From Rhabdophis nuchalis (Eukaryota; Chordata; Lepidosauria; Squamata; Natricidae), in assembly GCA_039707465.1 (NCBI GenBank), contig CM077645.1, positions 164,573,503 through 164,637,502 of the forward strand: DNA of 64,000 nt, in the 5' to 3' direction. The stretch's first letter is position 1. Every line of letters begins with the position of its first letter. This document shows positions 34,993-46,783 of this stretch, in pieces. Below the pieces are notes generated by a model. The model worked only from the letters and a program-made list of their open reading frames with translations. It did no database searches and was not told the DNA's origin. Both the position numbers and the translations under genes were made by a program.

Positions 34993-37900
34993 CTTTACTT
35001 TACTTTATTTTCAATTTATATACCACCCTTTTCACCAAAAGGGACTCAGTGCGGTGCACAGAAAGATAAAAAAACCCACACAATATACAAAATTTAAAAA
35101 CAATTAAACCAATAAGACTGTGCTAAAATTGAATAAATAGTTAAAAACATAAATAACGAATTAAAAGTCCCTAATCAATGTCAGGCCGGCAAGACGAAAG
35201 AAATGAGCTTTTACCATCCGACGGAAGAGACCTAGGTCCGTGATGGTACGGATATCGGGGGGGAGGTCGTTCCAGAGTGTCAGACCCACCACAGAGAAGG
35301 CTCTCCCCCTGGGGGCCGCCAGTCAGCATTGACCGGCTGACGGCACCCTGAGAAGGCCAACTTTGTGAGAGCGGACAGGTCGAAGGGAGGAATGTGGTAG
35401 GAGGCAGTCTCTTAAGTAACCAGGACCCGAGCCATGGAGCGCTTTGAAGATGGTAACTACCACCTTGAAGCGCACCCGGAAGACCACAGGCAGCCAGTGC
35501 AGCTCGCGCAGGAGAGGTGTTACATGGGAGTAACGAGAGACTCCCAGAATCCCTCACACGGCTGCATTCTGCACTAGCTGGAGCCTCTGGGTGCACCTCA
35601 GGGGGAGCCCCATGTAGAGGGCATTGCAGTAGTCTAGGCGGGAAATAACGAGGGCTTGAGTGACCGTGCGTAAGGCATCTCGGTCTAGAAAGGGGTGCAA
35701 CTGGTGTATCAGGTAGACCTGATAGAAGGCCCCCCTGGCCACAACCATCACATGGTAGTGTAAGGACAGCCGTGAGTCCAGGAGGACACCCAAGTTGCGG
35801 GCCCTTTCCGCAGGAGCCAATGACTCGCCCCCGATAGCCAACGATGGAGTTAGTTGGCTATATCGAGATGCTGGGAACCACAGCCACTTGGTCTTGGATG
35901 GGTTGAGTTTGAGTTTGTTCCTCCCCATCCAGAGCCGCACGGCCTCCAGACACTGAGACAGCACTTCCACGGCATCGTTGGGGTGGCCAGGGGTGGAAAT
36001 GTACAGCTGCGTGTCATCAGCGTACTGATGGTATTCTACCCCAAAGCCACGGATGATCTCACCCAATGGCTTCATGTAGATGTTAAACAGGAGGTGTGAG
36101 AGAACCGAATCCTGAGGTACCCCACATAAAAGGGGCCTCGAGGTCGATCTCTGCCCTCCTGTCAATATACACTGCGACCGGCCAGAGAGGTAGGAAGAGA
36201 ACCTCTGCAATACAGTGCCTCTCAGTCCCAGCCCCTCCAGCCGGTGCAGGAGGATACCATGGTCGATGGTATCAAAAGCTGCTGAGAGATCTAATAGGGC
36301 CAGGACAGAGGAGCAACCTCTGTCTCGGGCCCTCCAGAGATCATCAACCAAAGCGACCAATGCCATCTCTGTGCTGTGCCCGGGACGGAAGCCGGACTGG
36401 CGCGGGTCTAGATAGATGGTTTCCTCCAGGTGTCAGGAGAACTGTTGAGCTACCACACTCTCTACAACCTTAGCCAGAAAGCTAAGGTTGGAGACTGGAC
36501 GGTAGTTGATCAATAATGCTGGGTCCAGGGAGGACTTCTTGAGGAGGGGTCTCACCACCGCCTCTTTCAAGGTGGCCAGAAGAGACCCCTCACTCAGAGA
36601 TGTATTCACTATCTCCTGGAGCCAGCCTCGTGTAACCTTCCGGGAGGCCAGTATTAGCCAGGAGGGACACGGGTCCAATATGGTAGCATTCAGTCGTCCC
36701 AACAACCTGTCCATGTCATCAGGAGTCACAAAGTCAAAGTCTTCCCATAAAACGGTCTCAAGACCTGCCCCCGATTGCCTGCCCGGATCTACCTCATTGG
36801 AGATCAGCTCGCTCCGGATCTGAGCGACTTTGTCCAGCAGATATTGACCGAACTCCTCAGCACGACCCTGTAAAGGAGCTTCCCGCGACCCCTGTTGCAG
36901 AAGAGAGTGGGTTACTCTAAACAGGGCGGCAGGGCGGTTATCTGCGGATGCGATAAGGCGGCAAGATAGTTATGTTTTGCCGCCCTTATCGCCATGAGGT
37001 AGGTCCTTAAGTGGGACCTAGCGCGTGTTCGATCAGATTTGGCGCGAGTGGATCTCCAAATACCCTCCAGGCATCTCTTGCGTCGCTTCAATGCCCTTAG
37101 CTCCTCGGAGAACCAAGGGGCCAGGGCAGATCGGCGACGCGTGAGAGGCTGCAAGGGTGCAACCCGGTCCAGGGCCCAGCGGCCGCATTATTCCAGGCGG
37201 CCACCAGGACCTCAGTCGAGTTGTGGGTCAGGGTTCCTGGTATTGGCCCAAGCTCCGCCTGGAATCTCTCTAGATCCATCAGGAACCTGGGGTGGAACCA
37301 TTGTGGAATATCCGGTTCCGCCTCCCCGCGGTGGGGTGTAGCGGTTGGGAAGTCTAGTCGCAGGAGAGAGTGATCTGACTATGACAGGGGAGTGATCGTT
37401 AAATCCCCTACTCCCAGATCACTCCTCCACTGGCCAGAGATAAAGACAAGATCCAGCGTGTGGCCTCCGGTGTGGGTGGGGCCCTGAATTACTTGGGTCA
37501 GGTTCATGGCCGTCATGGAGGCCATGAACTCCCGAGCTAACTCAGAGGTTTCACCTACCAATGGCAGATTAAAGTCCCCCATGACTAAAAGCCTGGGGGT
37601 CTCAACTGCCATCTCGGCTATCACCTCGAGAAGCTCGGGCAGGGCTGCTGAGACGTAGCGGGGAGCCAGGTACACAATCAGCAAGCCCAACTGCCTCCCA
37701 AGGCCCCACTTCACACCCAAGGCCTCACAGCCGGCGATCTGCAGCACAGCGGTCTCCCTCGGAACTAGATCCTCCCTCATAATAACCGCCCCCCCCACCC
37801 CTGCCTAGGGCTCGTGGCTGATGGAATGTCCGGTAGCCTGGTGGGCACATTTCCACGAGGGGCACCTCCCCCTCGGGACCCAGCCAGGTTTCCATGACAC

Positions 37901-38066
37901 CTACCAGGTCCGGCTCCCCCTTTGATACCAAATTATGGATGAGGGGGGCCTTGTTGATAATGGATCTGGCGTTAAGCAGCATCAGCCTCGAGCCCCGGCC
38001 CTGGGAACTCCAACCTCCTGGGTTGAGAGAAGAGCCATGGAGATCGGAGCGCGCAACCTCTTGTAA
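34993..38066 (-). mobile_element. L2-like LINE, antisense, long but decayed
   Basis: The 3' end is at the low coordinate: an (AAAGT)-type tail and a worn terminal hairpin (35025-35058). The body holds, in order on the minus strand, endonuclease (37379-38117), linker (36912-37154), RT N-terminal part (36433-36729), RT core (35554-36366) and the C-terminal region in broken frames to ~35170. It is about 3.1 kb and parallels the copy at 54126-57280. Confidence 0.9.
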
Positions 38067-38117
38067 ACAGTGAGCCCTGGTTTGCAAATGCAAGTGACCA
38101 CATAGAAATATTTCCAA
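35554..38117 (-). pseudogene. Inactivated L2-like endonuclease/RT ORF
   Basis: Coding blocks lie in different frames. The endonuclease blocks keep LNARS, METWLG (ETW preserved), GDFN and DLVF; the 37725-38117 block reads into a Gly-rich frameshift (GRGGGGGYYEG) where other copies have GRGGGVA. The RT block 35554-36366 keeps LDLSAAFDTID, GVPQDS (usually GVPQGS) and YADD. Several frameshifts or stops make it non-functional. Confidence 0.85.
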
Positions 38118-38948
38118 CTGTGTGGGTGGATTTTTTATTAATGTATGATAGCCCTATGTTAAACACAGTTCAACAGCACTCTCACTTTAGAACCTAGCTA
38201 GATATCTTATTCTCTTCTCAATTGATGGCAATTTTTTCTTTAGTTTGAAATGAGCAGAGGAAGTGAGGGAGGATAGGAGATACAAAGAGTGTATATAGAT
38301 GCATATATATTGAGATGCTTATTATGGTATGTATTATTAGACTATTTAAGGAAACTAACAGAACTTTTACTAGAATTGTACCACTGGCCACCATTGCAAT
38401 TGCAATACAGGTTAATCTTTCAGCAATGGAAGCCACAATCTGGGCACTTGACAAACTTCTCACATTTATAATAGTTGTATCATCCAACATTCATGTGATC
38501 ACCATTTGTAATCTTTCCAGCCAGCTTCCCACAGGCAAAGTATCAAAATAGGTCACAAGGTGCTTTTGTAAGTGAGTCACACTCCTATGTATACATATAT
38601 GTTTTTTTTTCATTTTCATAACATATACCCACATGTATACTATTACATAACCAACATCATAGTATATTATTAAATGTGTACATCAATTCGTCCTATTATC
38701 AACTCTCAAAAACAATTATTGGCTCTTCTGATCTCCATAAACTGTATTTGTACCTTATCCATCACTTTCGTCTCTGTCTCTCCTCCTCCTCCCTATCTCA
38801 TTTCTTCCCTCTGTCATCCTTCTCTTCTCTACTTCCCCTTCCTCTCTCTTTCTCCTCTCTCTCCTTTCCACTCCTTCTTCCTCTCCTCCTCTTCTCACCT
38901 GCCCTCTCTCCTATCCCTCTCTTCTTCCCTTACCTCTCTCCTCTATGT
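38067..38948. other. Non-coding, T/C-rich towards the right
   Basis: A long C/T-rich stretch (about 38770-38945) gives spurious Ser/Leu/Pro-rich frames. It may be an old antisense retroelement 3'UTR. Confidence 0.4.
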
Positions 38949-39019
38949 CAGGGGTCTCCAACCTTTGCAACTTTAAGTCTGAAGGACTTCAACTCCCAGA
39001 ATTCTCCAGTCAGCAAAGT
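38949..39019 (+). mobile_element. Half of the palindromic hAT MITE
   Basis: It starts caggggtctccaacctttgc and runs through 'tctgaaggacttcaactccc' like the left arm of 34428-34562, then stops in unrelated sequence, so the right arm is missing. Confidence 0.8.
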
Positions 39020-40580
39020 CACACTCCCTTTTCTTTGTTTTGATTTGTCCACCCCTGTCAATTTTTTCCAGGCCACTGAAAAACTCAGTGAAATCTTTTG
39101 TATTTTCCTTTATTGGGGTTTAACCCTTCTCTACAGTTTTCCCTATGCCACTGTCACCCTCAATAAAATCTTTTCTCTGCTTTTTATTTCCTTTCATTGG
39201 ACACATCCCCCCTTTTCAATTTTCCCTATACCATTGTCATACCCAATGCAGTTTTTTGTCTGCTTTTTATTTTTCCACCATTTCTACCCCTTCATTCCCC
39301 CTCCCCTCTTCTTCCTTCACTTCTTCCTTCAGTTCTAAAACAGGGCTAATTCTTAATGCCAATTTCTAAGTTCTTTTCTTTTCCTGAACGGGAACTGGAA
39401 GAGGTTGGTGAAGGTAGTTTCTTAACCCGACTACTGAAATGAGTCTTCTTTTTTTTACTTCCTCTGAGAAGGAAGGGAGAGACAAAGGGGAAGTTTACAT
39501 CTCAGCAGAGGTGATGAAAGGGCTCTGAAATCTGATCAACATTCCTTGTCCTGCACTAAGTGGTCATCATCTTTATACTGATCTGTCTTTGTTTGCATAA
39601 ATCCTATATTTACTGAAAAATTTTTCGGGGGGACATGTGAAGATTTAAGAAATCTTAGCTAATTCCAACAGTAATTGTAATTTAGATGCAAACAAACACA
39701 GCATGAAGGATAAGGTGTGCATGCATATTCATGTTAATTTTGAAATTCCAGACAAATCAACATTTTATGCTATAAAACATTAATTAGCATTTCCAGCAGC
39801 AACCAGACTAATCTTTTAAAAAGTCTAAAGGTTTGTCATGGATTTTAAGTGTTTCTCTTGACTTTGGGATTGAAATTGAGACAGAATTTTGTTTTATGTA
39901 AACATATCATTAGCAGTAGTTCTAGTTATATGGCAGAGATGAAAGTTACATCCTGCCAAAATCGAAGTGTTTCTTTGGCCTCATGAAGACACGGGAGAGC
40001 GGATCAGATAAAATCAGTGTTTCTCTTTGAACAGAAAGAAAAGCCTTAAGTTATATGTGCAGTCCATTAGTGCCCTGTAATTCCCATTGTTAGCACTCTA
40101 TCTCAGCTTTCTGTAAGAGGTTGGAAGTGTTGTTCTTCAGTGTTTTTCTTCCTACCTGACAAATCATATCCAAGTGGAGATATGAGACAATTTCAGCATG
40201 ACTTCATGATGCCCATCCTATTAGGTCAAGGAAGCATTCTCCCACTTTTATGGCCCCAAGTGTCATGATTTGAGGTAGACTTTCATGGTGGTTATACCCT
40301 CATTATCAAAACCTGTTCATGCAAGGTGCATTTATTTTCATCTTGTTATGCTGCCAACAGCAGTGTAGCCTGTCCATGCATCAAGATCTTTATGAGGTTG
40401 TATTCCCCTTTGATCAAAATTCTTCATAATTTGTCAGTGGGGTGTTGTTTTAGTTTTTATTGTAGGTAATATACAGCTATTCTTCATTTATTATTTGGCA
40501 GATAAATACCTGAACTTTGTTTTCAGTTATGATATTATGAATTTTATTAAGCAGATAAACAACCAGAGTAACTGAATACA
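39020..40580. other. Non-coding, no feature recognised
   Basis: C/T-rich to ~39340, then AT-rich single-copy-looking sequence up to the ORF1-only L1 derivative. Confidence 0.4.
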
Positions 40581-40598
40581 AGAATGAATGAATATATC

Positions 40599-42590
40599 GA
40601 GACATCCTGTTCCGGCTTCTGGTGGCGACGGATGAGTCCTGGGACTCGTCCGCCGTTTTGTTCTTTTTTCTGGCCCTAACGGGGCGGGGTGCCCCTTTTT
40701 TTTGGGGACCCTCCATAGGACTGGCTTGCCTGGACTGGTTCAGCCTGGCGGCGACTGGGGAACAGTCCTTATCTTCGGTCTAGGTGGAAGAAGACATGCT
40801 GCGGGGGGCTTGGTTCCCTTCGCCAACGGAGGACGGTAACGATTAATGGATTTGGAGAGAACGGAGTGCTCGAGTCGGATGGCTTTGCCGGGGCTTTGGC
40901 GGTGAGGTGGAGAGTAGGTGACTTTAACTTTATTTTTGCTGGCGGCTTGTATTGAGAGAAACGTGGAGGGGGGTGTTTGTTAAACCCCCCCTCGGATTTA
41001 CAACAGCGGCGTTTAGAAATGGCTCCTCGATGCGAGGAAGCGGATATTTCTCATCCGGACTTTTACGGAATAAGTGAAAGTGCTTTGCGGCTTGTCTCTA
41101 TACAATGTATCTAAGTCCAGCTTTATTGAAACAATTTTCTTTGTCACTTTCTCATGCTGGCTGCCAGACTGGGCGGTGGAAGATGGCTGCCCTTTGTTCC
41201 TAAATGACTATTTTTATGGAAAATTACCAACATCTCTTTGTGATTTGGACTGTCTCTCTCTACCAATGGAGGATTTTTTGGATTAATTGATTCCTTCCCT
41301 GGAGTGCCTTCTTTGTCTTAATAATTGATTGTGAAAATTGCTTCTCTTCTGGACTTTATAATTTTCTACAACTTTGATTTGAACTTTCTTCTCCTGACTT
41401 CTTCTCCTGACGCTCCAGCGGCCCCACCCAAAAAACGCCATCTTAGTGGCATTGACTTTAACAGCTCACCATGGCTTCAAAAAAACAACCAGAAAATCCA
41501 GGATTGGAACAAAGGATGATAGCTATGGAATCAGTGTTACACTCCTTGGTGCTGGAAATTAAAGAATTAAGGAAAGATCATTGCAGTTCTAAACTTGAAC
41601 TTTTGGAGACACAGAAAAAATTGATGGAGAATACACAGAAGACCGAGGAGTTGGAAGTGGGGTTGGCTGGGGCAAAGGGAGAACTTAAAAATGTTAATAG
41701 TGAAATTGGAGATCTGACTGGTCATATGTCTAGGATGGATTTTGAAAGGATGTCATATTTTTTAAGATTTCAGAATATTTCGGAGGAAACTGGTGAATGC
41801 CTTCCTGATCTCATGAGTACAATTTTAGCAGACTATTTACACAAACCTAAAGAGGAGATCAGGGGGGACATTGACCTAGTCTACAGAATAAATTCAACAT
41901 ATGCCAGGATAAACGAAGTACCCAGAGAGATACATATTAAATTTGTCAGAAGGTCGACTAGGGAGGGAATCTTGAAGGCGCAGAGAGAGGGTCCGTTAAT
42001 TTACCAACAAAAGGAAGTCGCTATCTTGAAGCAGATCCCAAAAAAGATTAGGGAGGTGAGGAGGAAGTACTCCTTCTTATCTAAAAAATTGTTTAACCAC
42101 GGGATTTGGTTTACGTGGGCGATGCCAGAAGGGATGTTGGTGTTCTGGGAAGGAGGAAGAGTAAGGATTAAAACAGTTGTTGAGGCGGAAGCCTTTCTTA
42201 AAAAACATTCCTCTATCCTGGGGGAAGATCCAGGGGGGGCAGAGGGGGCCACGGCCCCGCCCGCTGGGGGCCAGGAAGGAGAACAAGAAGACACAATTGC
42301 CAAGAGACTTAGATCTAAAAAATGATTTTGCTTTTTATTAATACAGTATAACTTTTTATCTGGATGTTTGTACATGACTGCCAGCATAGAATTTAGAATT
42401 TATGATATATGCATTTATTTTCACCTTGTAGTATTATTGGAAAATGTATTATCAATGTCTTATTAAGAAGCCCTGGAGGGGCCAATGATTTCGACGTGAA
42501 AGTTCTCAAAATATTTCTGTACTACCCTACCTTACCCTACCTGAAAAAATTTGTAAAAACCAATAAAACTTTTGCAATTTAAAAAAAAAA
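40599..42590 (+). mobile_element. Full-length ORF1-only L1 derivative (HAL1-like), copy 1
   Basis: An element of about 1.99 kb: a GC-rich 5'UTR (40599-41470), one ORF (41471-42325), then only ~265 bp of 3'UTR ending in aataaa and a short poly-A. It is flanked by an 18-bp direct repeat, agaatgaatgaatatatc, at 40581-40598 and 42590-42607 (one A shared with the tail), showing insertion as a unit by target-primed reverse transcription. No ORF2, endonuclease or RT is present anywhere between ORF1 and the tail. Copy 2 (50857-52829) has the same 5' start, ORF and 3'UTR junction, so this is a family and not a one-off deletion. ORF2 protein would have to come from a full L1 in trans. Confidence 0.88.
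41471..42325 (+). CDS. L1-type ORF1 protein, intact, 284 residues
   Basis: L1 ORF1p is a trimeric RNA-binding chaperone that packages LINE RNA. The start is set by a strong Kozak context (caccATGg). Residues ~10-95 have the heptad pattern of a coiled coil (the ALHSLVLEIKELR-like and KTEELEVGL-like stretches). Residues ~95-180 fit the RRM, including YFLRFQNISE and later PREIHIKFVRR. Residues ~185-260 fit the C-terminal domain, with AILKQIPKKIREVRRKY and the MPEGMLVFWEGGRVRIK block. The tail is acidic and ends in RLRSKK. The length is near that of other vertebrate L1 ORF1 proteins (roughly 300-340), slightly short. Family assignment is by eye. There is no ORF2 downstream. Confidence 0.85.
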   Translation: MASKKQPENPGLEQRMIAMESVLHSLVLEIKELRKDHCSSKLELLETQKKLMENTQKTEELEVGLAGAKGELKNVNSEIGDLTGHMSRMDFERMSYFLRFQNISEETGECLPDLMSTILADYLHKPKEEIRGDIDLVYRINSTYARINEVPREIHIKFVRRSTREGILKAQREGPLIYQQKEVAILKQIPKKIREVRRKYSFLSKKLFNHGIWFTWAMPEGMLVFWEGGRVRIKTVVEAEAFLKKHSSILGEDPGGAEGATAPPAGGQEGEQEDTIAKRLRSKK

Positions 42591-42607
42591 GAATGAATGA
42601 ATATATC

Positions 42608-43017
42608 CATTTTGATATCAAAATGTGGAAAAACTATCCCCCCCAAAAAAATTAGTAAGAAAAAGAAACTCTCCTTCATCCACAGCAAGCTTATTTAACA
42701 AACAATTTATTCCTGCCTCTTAAATTGCAACCAGATACATCCTCATTCCATATCTCACCCCATATTTTGTAAACTCATCTCTATATCCTCAGCTGTCCTT
42801 ATTCATCAACAAAGTAAATGTCCAGTAAAAATTAGCCAACATAGCTAACAACATAGATACACAATCTCCTTGTTAGCTTAAATCTCTCTCATACCTCTCT
42901 TAACAATTAAATATTGCAAGAAACAGAAATAAAATTGGAAGCTATTAAACATTTTTCTAGACAATTTAATTAATCAAGTTAATTGGTTATTTCCAAATTG
43001 AAAAAATATATATTTTA
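42608..43017. other. Non-coding, possible old LINE 3'UTR
   Basis: AT-rich sequence with 'cctcattccatatctcaccc'-type phrases; may be a decayed antisense LINE end, but not assignable. Confidence 0.3.
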
Positions 43018-43470
43018 ATAAATAATAATAATAAATTTAATTTGTAGACCGCTCCCTCTCCCCGAAGGGACTCGGAGCGGTGTACAGGGGAATTAAAACA
43101 TACAAACATAGTAACATAAATATATATAAAATCAGATTAAACAATTTATCCCTGCGCTAAAAACCCCAAATACTAAAAACTAAACCCCTTAAAAACCCGA
43201 TTAAAACAGTAAACAGATGACTAACCTAGGCCGGCCAAGCAGAAAAAGTGCGTTTTTAATTTTTGACGGAAGGAGCGGAGGTCCATAGTTGTTCTAATAT
43301 CGGGGGGCAGGTCGTTCCAGAGGGTCGGGCCCGCCACAGAGAAGGCCCTTCCCCTGGGCGCCGCCCGCTGGCATAGCCTAGTGGACGGCATCCAGAGAAG
43401 TCCCTCTCTGTGGGAGCGAATCGGCCGCAGGGATGTATGGGGCAGGATGCGATCCCGCAGATTTTTTCTT
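43018..43470 (-). mobile_element. L2-like LINE 3' fragment with C-terminal coding remnant
   Basis: The minus strand codes LPHTSLRPIRSHREGLL, then RGRAFSVAGPTLWNDLPPDIR and TTMDLRSFRQKLKTHF, the C-terminal domain of the L2-like polyprotein (compare 56880-57092). The 3' end carries the hairpin variant CCGCTCC...GGGAGCGG. The frame runs on past the element to 43490. Confidence 0.9.
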
Positions 43471-43790
43471 GATAGCCTTAGGAAGTACACAAATGATTGT
43501 GCTCTCTAGGCTGGGATTCCTTAATTGATGCTTCATTTTTTTCTGTGCATCTCTGGGTATGTGCATAATGTTCCACATGGTACATTATAATCTGAAACCA
43601 TCCTTCCCAACTTCAACCAATTTCCTTTATCTCAACCATGTTCTTCAACTTCCTGTGTCTGTTCGATTATAATTATCAAATTCCCATGCACTGACTACTA
43701 AATCACTCCTATAGTATTAGAGTCATATGATTCTAGGAAAACACCTAGAATGTTATTCCATTCCTTCATCTGTGATATTTCAGATGTTTT
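43471..43790. other. Non-coding, no feature recognised
   Basis: Short AT-rich stretch; nothing supported. Confidence 0.4.
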
Positions 43791-43798
43791 ATCTAAAT

Positions 43799-44131
43799 CA
43801 AGGGTCCCCAACCTTTTTGGCACCAGGGACCGGTTTCATTTTAAAGAAAATTATGCGGACCGGTGTAGAGGGGGAGCAGGGGGAGGGGGAACAGGTGACA
43901 CATGCATGCGTGGGGTGTGTGTGAGTCAACTCACTCGGCCCTCTAGGGCCTCCAATGGCGCGAACAGCTGCGCCTGCGCTCTCCCGCATCCGGTGTGCGC
44001 TCTGCCCAGGGGGCTGCCCCCTCCTCCCTCCTCCTCCTCTCCAGCCCTGCGGCGCGGTTCCTATCAAGCCACAGACTGGCACCAGTCCACGGACCGGCAC
44101 CGGTCCGCAGACCGGGGGTTGGGGACCCCTG
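43799..44131. mobile_element. hAT-type MITE with perfect 8-bp TSD
   Basis: It begins caagggtccccaacc and ends ggttggggacccctg. The flanks are atctaaat at 43791-43798 and 44132-44139. The inner 'gggaccggtttc' and 'ggaccggcaccggtccgc' are typical of the family, and CpG-rich interior sequence is preserved. Confidence 0.95.
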
Positions 44132-44139
44132 ATCTAAAT

Positions 44140-44602
44140 GGTCTGCTTTTGAGGAATTGCCTTCCTCTCTCTCGCAATTCCAATCTAATTTAACATCAAA
44201 ATTTGCAGTAGTTGAGTCACTTGGCTAAGATGGCTGTCTTTAGAAATTTAATAAAATAAATAAATAAATTGCAGCATTAATATTATTGTGCTACACTATT
44301 AATTTATCCTCAAGGATACATTTTTCTTCCTCAAAGAAAAGTTGTATTATTTCATATGAGAATTATTACACAGAGTCCTCAAAATACATCTTGCATAATT
44401 ATTGGGAACTTCAGCAGATCAAGGCTGAGGCTGAGTATATGACTCATTTGGTAAATTGGGATATGATCTCTGCTATTCACAATTATAAACTCATAAACAA
44501 TTTAGGACCAGCTTATGTATAAATCTGTCCAAAAACAAATTATTGAAAGAGGTTAATCTTTTGGTTTAACTACAATTAAACACAAATTTGATAAGGAGAA
44601 AG
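44140..44602. other. Non-coding, no feature recognised
   Basis: AT-rich; nothing supported. Confidence 0.4.
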
Positions 44603-45095
44603 TTTTGGTCGCCACGATGTAGAAAAGACATGGAGACTCTGGAAAGAGTGCAGAGAAGAGCAACCAAGATGATTAGGGGACTGGAGACTAAAACATATGA
44701 AGAACGGTTGCAGGAACTGGGTATGTCTAGTTTAATGAAAAGAAGGACCAGGGGAGACATGATAGCAGTGTTCCGATATCTCAGAGGGTGCCACAAAGAA
44801 GAGGGAGTCAAACTATTCTCCAAGGCACCTGGGGGCAGGACAAGAAGCAATGGGTGGAAACTAATCAAGGAGAGAAGCAACTTAGAACTGAGGAAAAATT
44901 TCCTAACAGTTAGAACAATTAACCTCTGGAACAGCTTGCCTCCAGAAGTTGTAAATGCCCCAACCCTGGAAGTCTTTAAGAAGATGTTAGATAGCCATTT
45001 GTCTGAAATGGTATAAGGTTCCTGCCCACGCAGGGGGTTGGACTAGAAGACCTACAAGGTCCCTTCCAACTCTGCTATTGTATTGTATTGTAAAG
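44603..45095 (+). mobile_element. CR1 (L3-type) LINE 3' fragment with open coding end
   Basis: The frame 44588-45016 matches the CR1 C-terminus: KTYEERLQELGMSSLMKRRTRG, then FRYLRGCHKEEGVKLF, NLWNSLPPEVVNAPTLEVFK and the natural stop after DSHLSEMV. The 3'UTR is 'gttggactagaagacctac' and ends in (ATTGT)n. 5' truncated, but the retained part is unbroken. Confidence 0.9.
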
Positions 45096-46186
45096 ATCTT
45101 CTCAGATTCCCAACTTCTTCTGAAAACTTCTACAAATAAAGATTTGTATTTTTCTCTCAGTTGCAATCATGTTGTTATTTAGCTAAGTTTCTCTCTATAA
45201 GTGGATTGGATTGGTGAACTGAGTCTTAAATGTGTGCTCCTTTAGTTTTCTGATTTTAATCATTTCTTTTTTTTTCTTATGTTAGAGTTGCTTGTTAGTT
45301 TTCCTTCCCAGAAAGATAGAAAATAAACTTAAATAAATTAATCTACACAAACTAAATTGACTATAAATGCTATTATTATTATTGGGTAATCTTTGGTGAG
45401 ATTCACAGCCTTTGGGGCTGGTTAGTAGCTCAAAAGCTCAAGTCCTAACCAAGGGCCTAGGAACTGTTAAGGTAACGTCAAGGTAGCCCTTTAGGTATTG
45501 CTCCAAGGGCTCCAATTTCAATCGGGACAACATACAATTTCTTTTTCCACAGTCGCTTAACTTCAATTTGCAAGTCTTGGTGATTTCTTTTTCTTGCTGT
45601 TTATCTTCAATTTGTGCATCACCAAGTATTGCAATGCCAATGAACCATACTTTTTTTTCTTTTCAACTATTATTATGACAGGTGTGTTGTAAGGCAAGTG
45701 CCTGTCAGTCTGAATTCTGAAGTCCCACAAGATACTGACTTTTTCATTCTCTAGAACCTTCTCAACCTGATGGTCCCAGTGGTTTTTGCTGTACTCAAAT
45801 CCAAACTTCTGGCACAATTTCCAGTGAATGATCTTAGCAATGCGGTCATGGCATTGTAGGTAGTCAGTTGGTGAAATTTTGCTGCACCCACTGATCAAGT
45901 GGTCAACTGTCTCATCTTTCTCATTACAGAGGTGACATTTGCTGTTGGTGGTAACATACTGATTTTTTTTGTCTTCATGCAATTTGGGGCTAAGGCTTGT
46001 TCTTGAGCTGCCAAAATAAAGCCTTCTGTTTCTTTTTTCAATACTCCTGATCTTAACCAGTTCCAAGTTAGTTTTTGGTCAGCTTTGCCTTCAATACTTT
46101 TCAAGTATTGGCCATGCATAGCTTTGCTTTTCCAAATTTCAGCTCACTTCTCAATTACTTCCTTCTTATATTCACCTTTCAACTTA

Positions 46187-46332
46187 CAGGTGAAACTTTA
46201 AAAATTAGAATATCGTGCAAAAGTTCATTTATTTCAGTAATGCAACTTAAAAGGTGAAAATAATATATGAGATAGACTCATGACATTCAAAGCAAGGTAG
46301 TTCAAGCCGTGCAATTTTTCGAGTTTCACCTG
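46187..46332. mobile_element. 146-bp MITE with TA duplication inside R4
   Basis: It begins caggtgaaactttaaaaatt and its end, read in reverse, is caggtgaaactcgaaaaatt. TA flanks both sides (46185-46186, 46333-46334). 'ttagaatatcgtgcaaaag' and 'gagatagactcatgacat' are inside. I recall very similar sequence from other vertebrates but cannot name it. It breaks the R4 reading frame. Confidence 0.8.
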
Positions 46333-46783
46333 TAGTTGTCTTCAAAAGGTCTCCTTTATTTACTTCCTTAATCATTGGTTCTTTACTTTTCTGGATGCAA
46401 TCATTCAAGCTGTGTCTTTCTTCTTCCACAGTCTGCTTTACTTGTAGGAGTCCTCGACCATCCTCTGCTCTTGGTAGATATAATCGGTCAACATCACTTT
46501 TAGGGTGCAAGCCATGATTCATTGTCATAAGCTTTCTTGTTTTACTATCCAGATTGTCCAGCTCCATCTGGGTCAAGTCAATTATTCCTGCATGGTATCA
46601 AATCACATGTAAAGCCCAAATATTTATGACTTTTATGATGTTTTCTCCACTCAATTTGGACTTTAATATCTTGCAAATTCATCAAATGTACTTGGCTGAA
46701 GTTAATTGCTTGACTTTATTATGCATTGACAGAGGCCTCTAAAATCCCCAAGTACTTGTAGCCTTCTTCTAGTTTTACTGCCT

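Noticed and set aside
36096..36473. Plus-strand frames of 60-125 codons opposite the L2-like copy (34993-38066)
   Set aside because: They are shadows of GC-rich antisense LINE coding sequence.
38674..39369. 220-codon Ser/Leu/Pro-rich plus-strand frame
   Set aside because: It follows a C/T-rich simple-sequence stretch and runs through a MITE fragment; composition, not homology, keeps it open.
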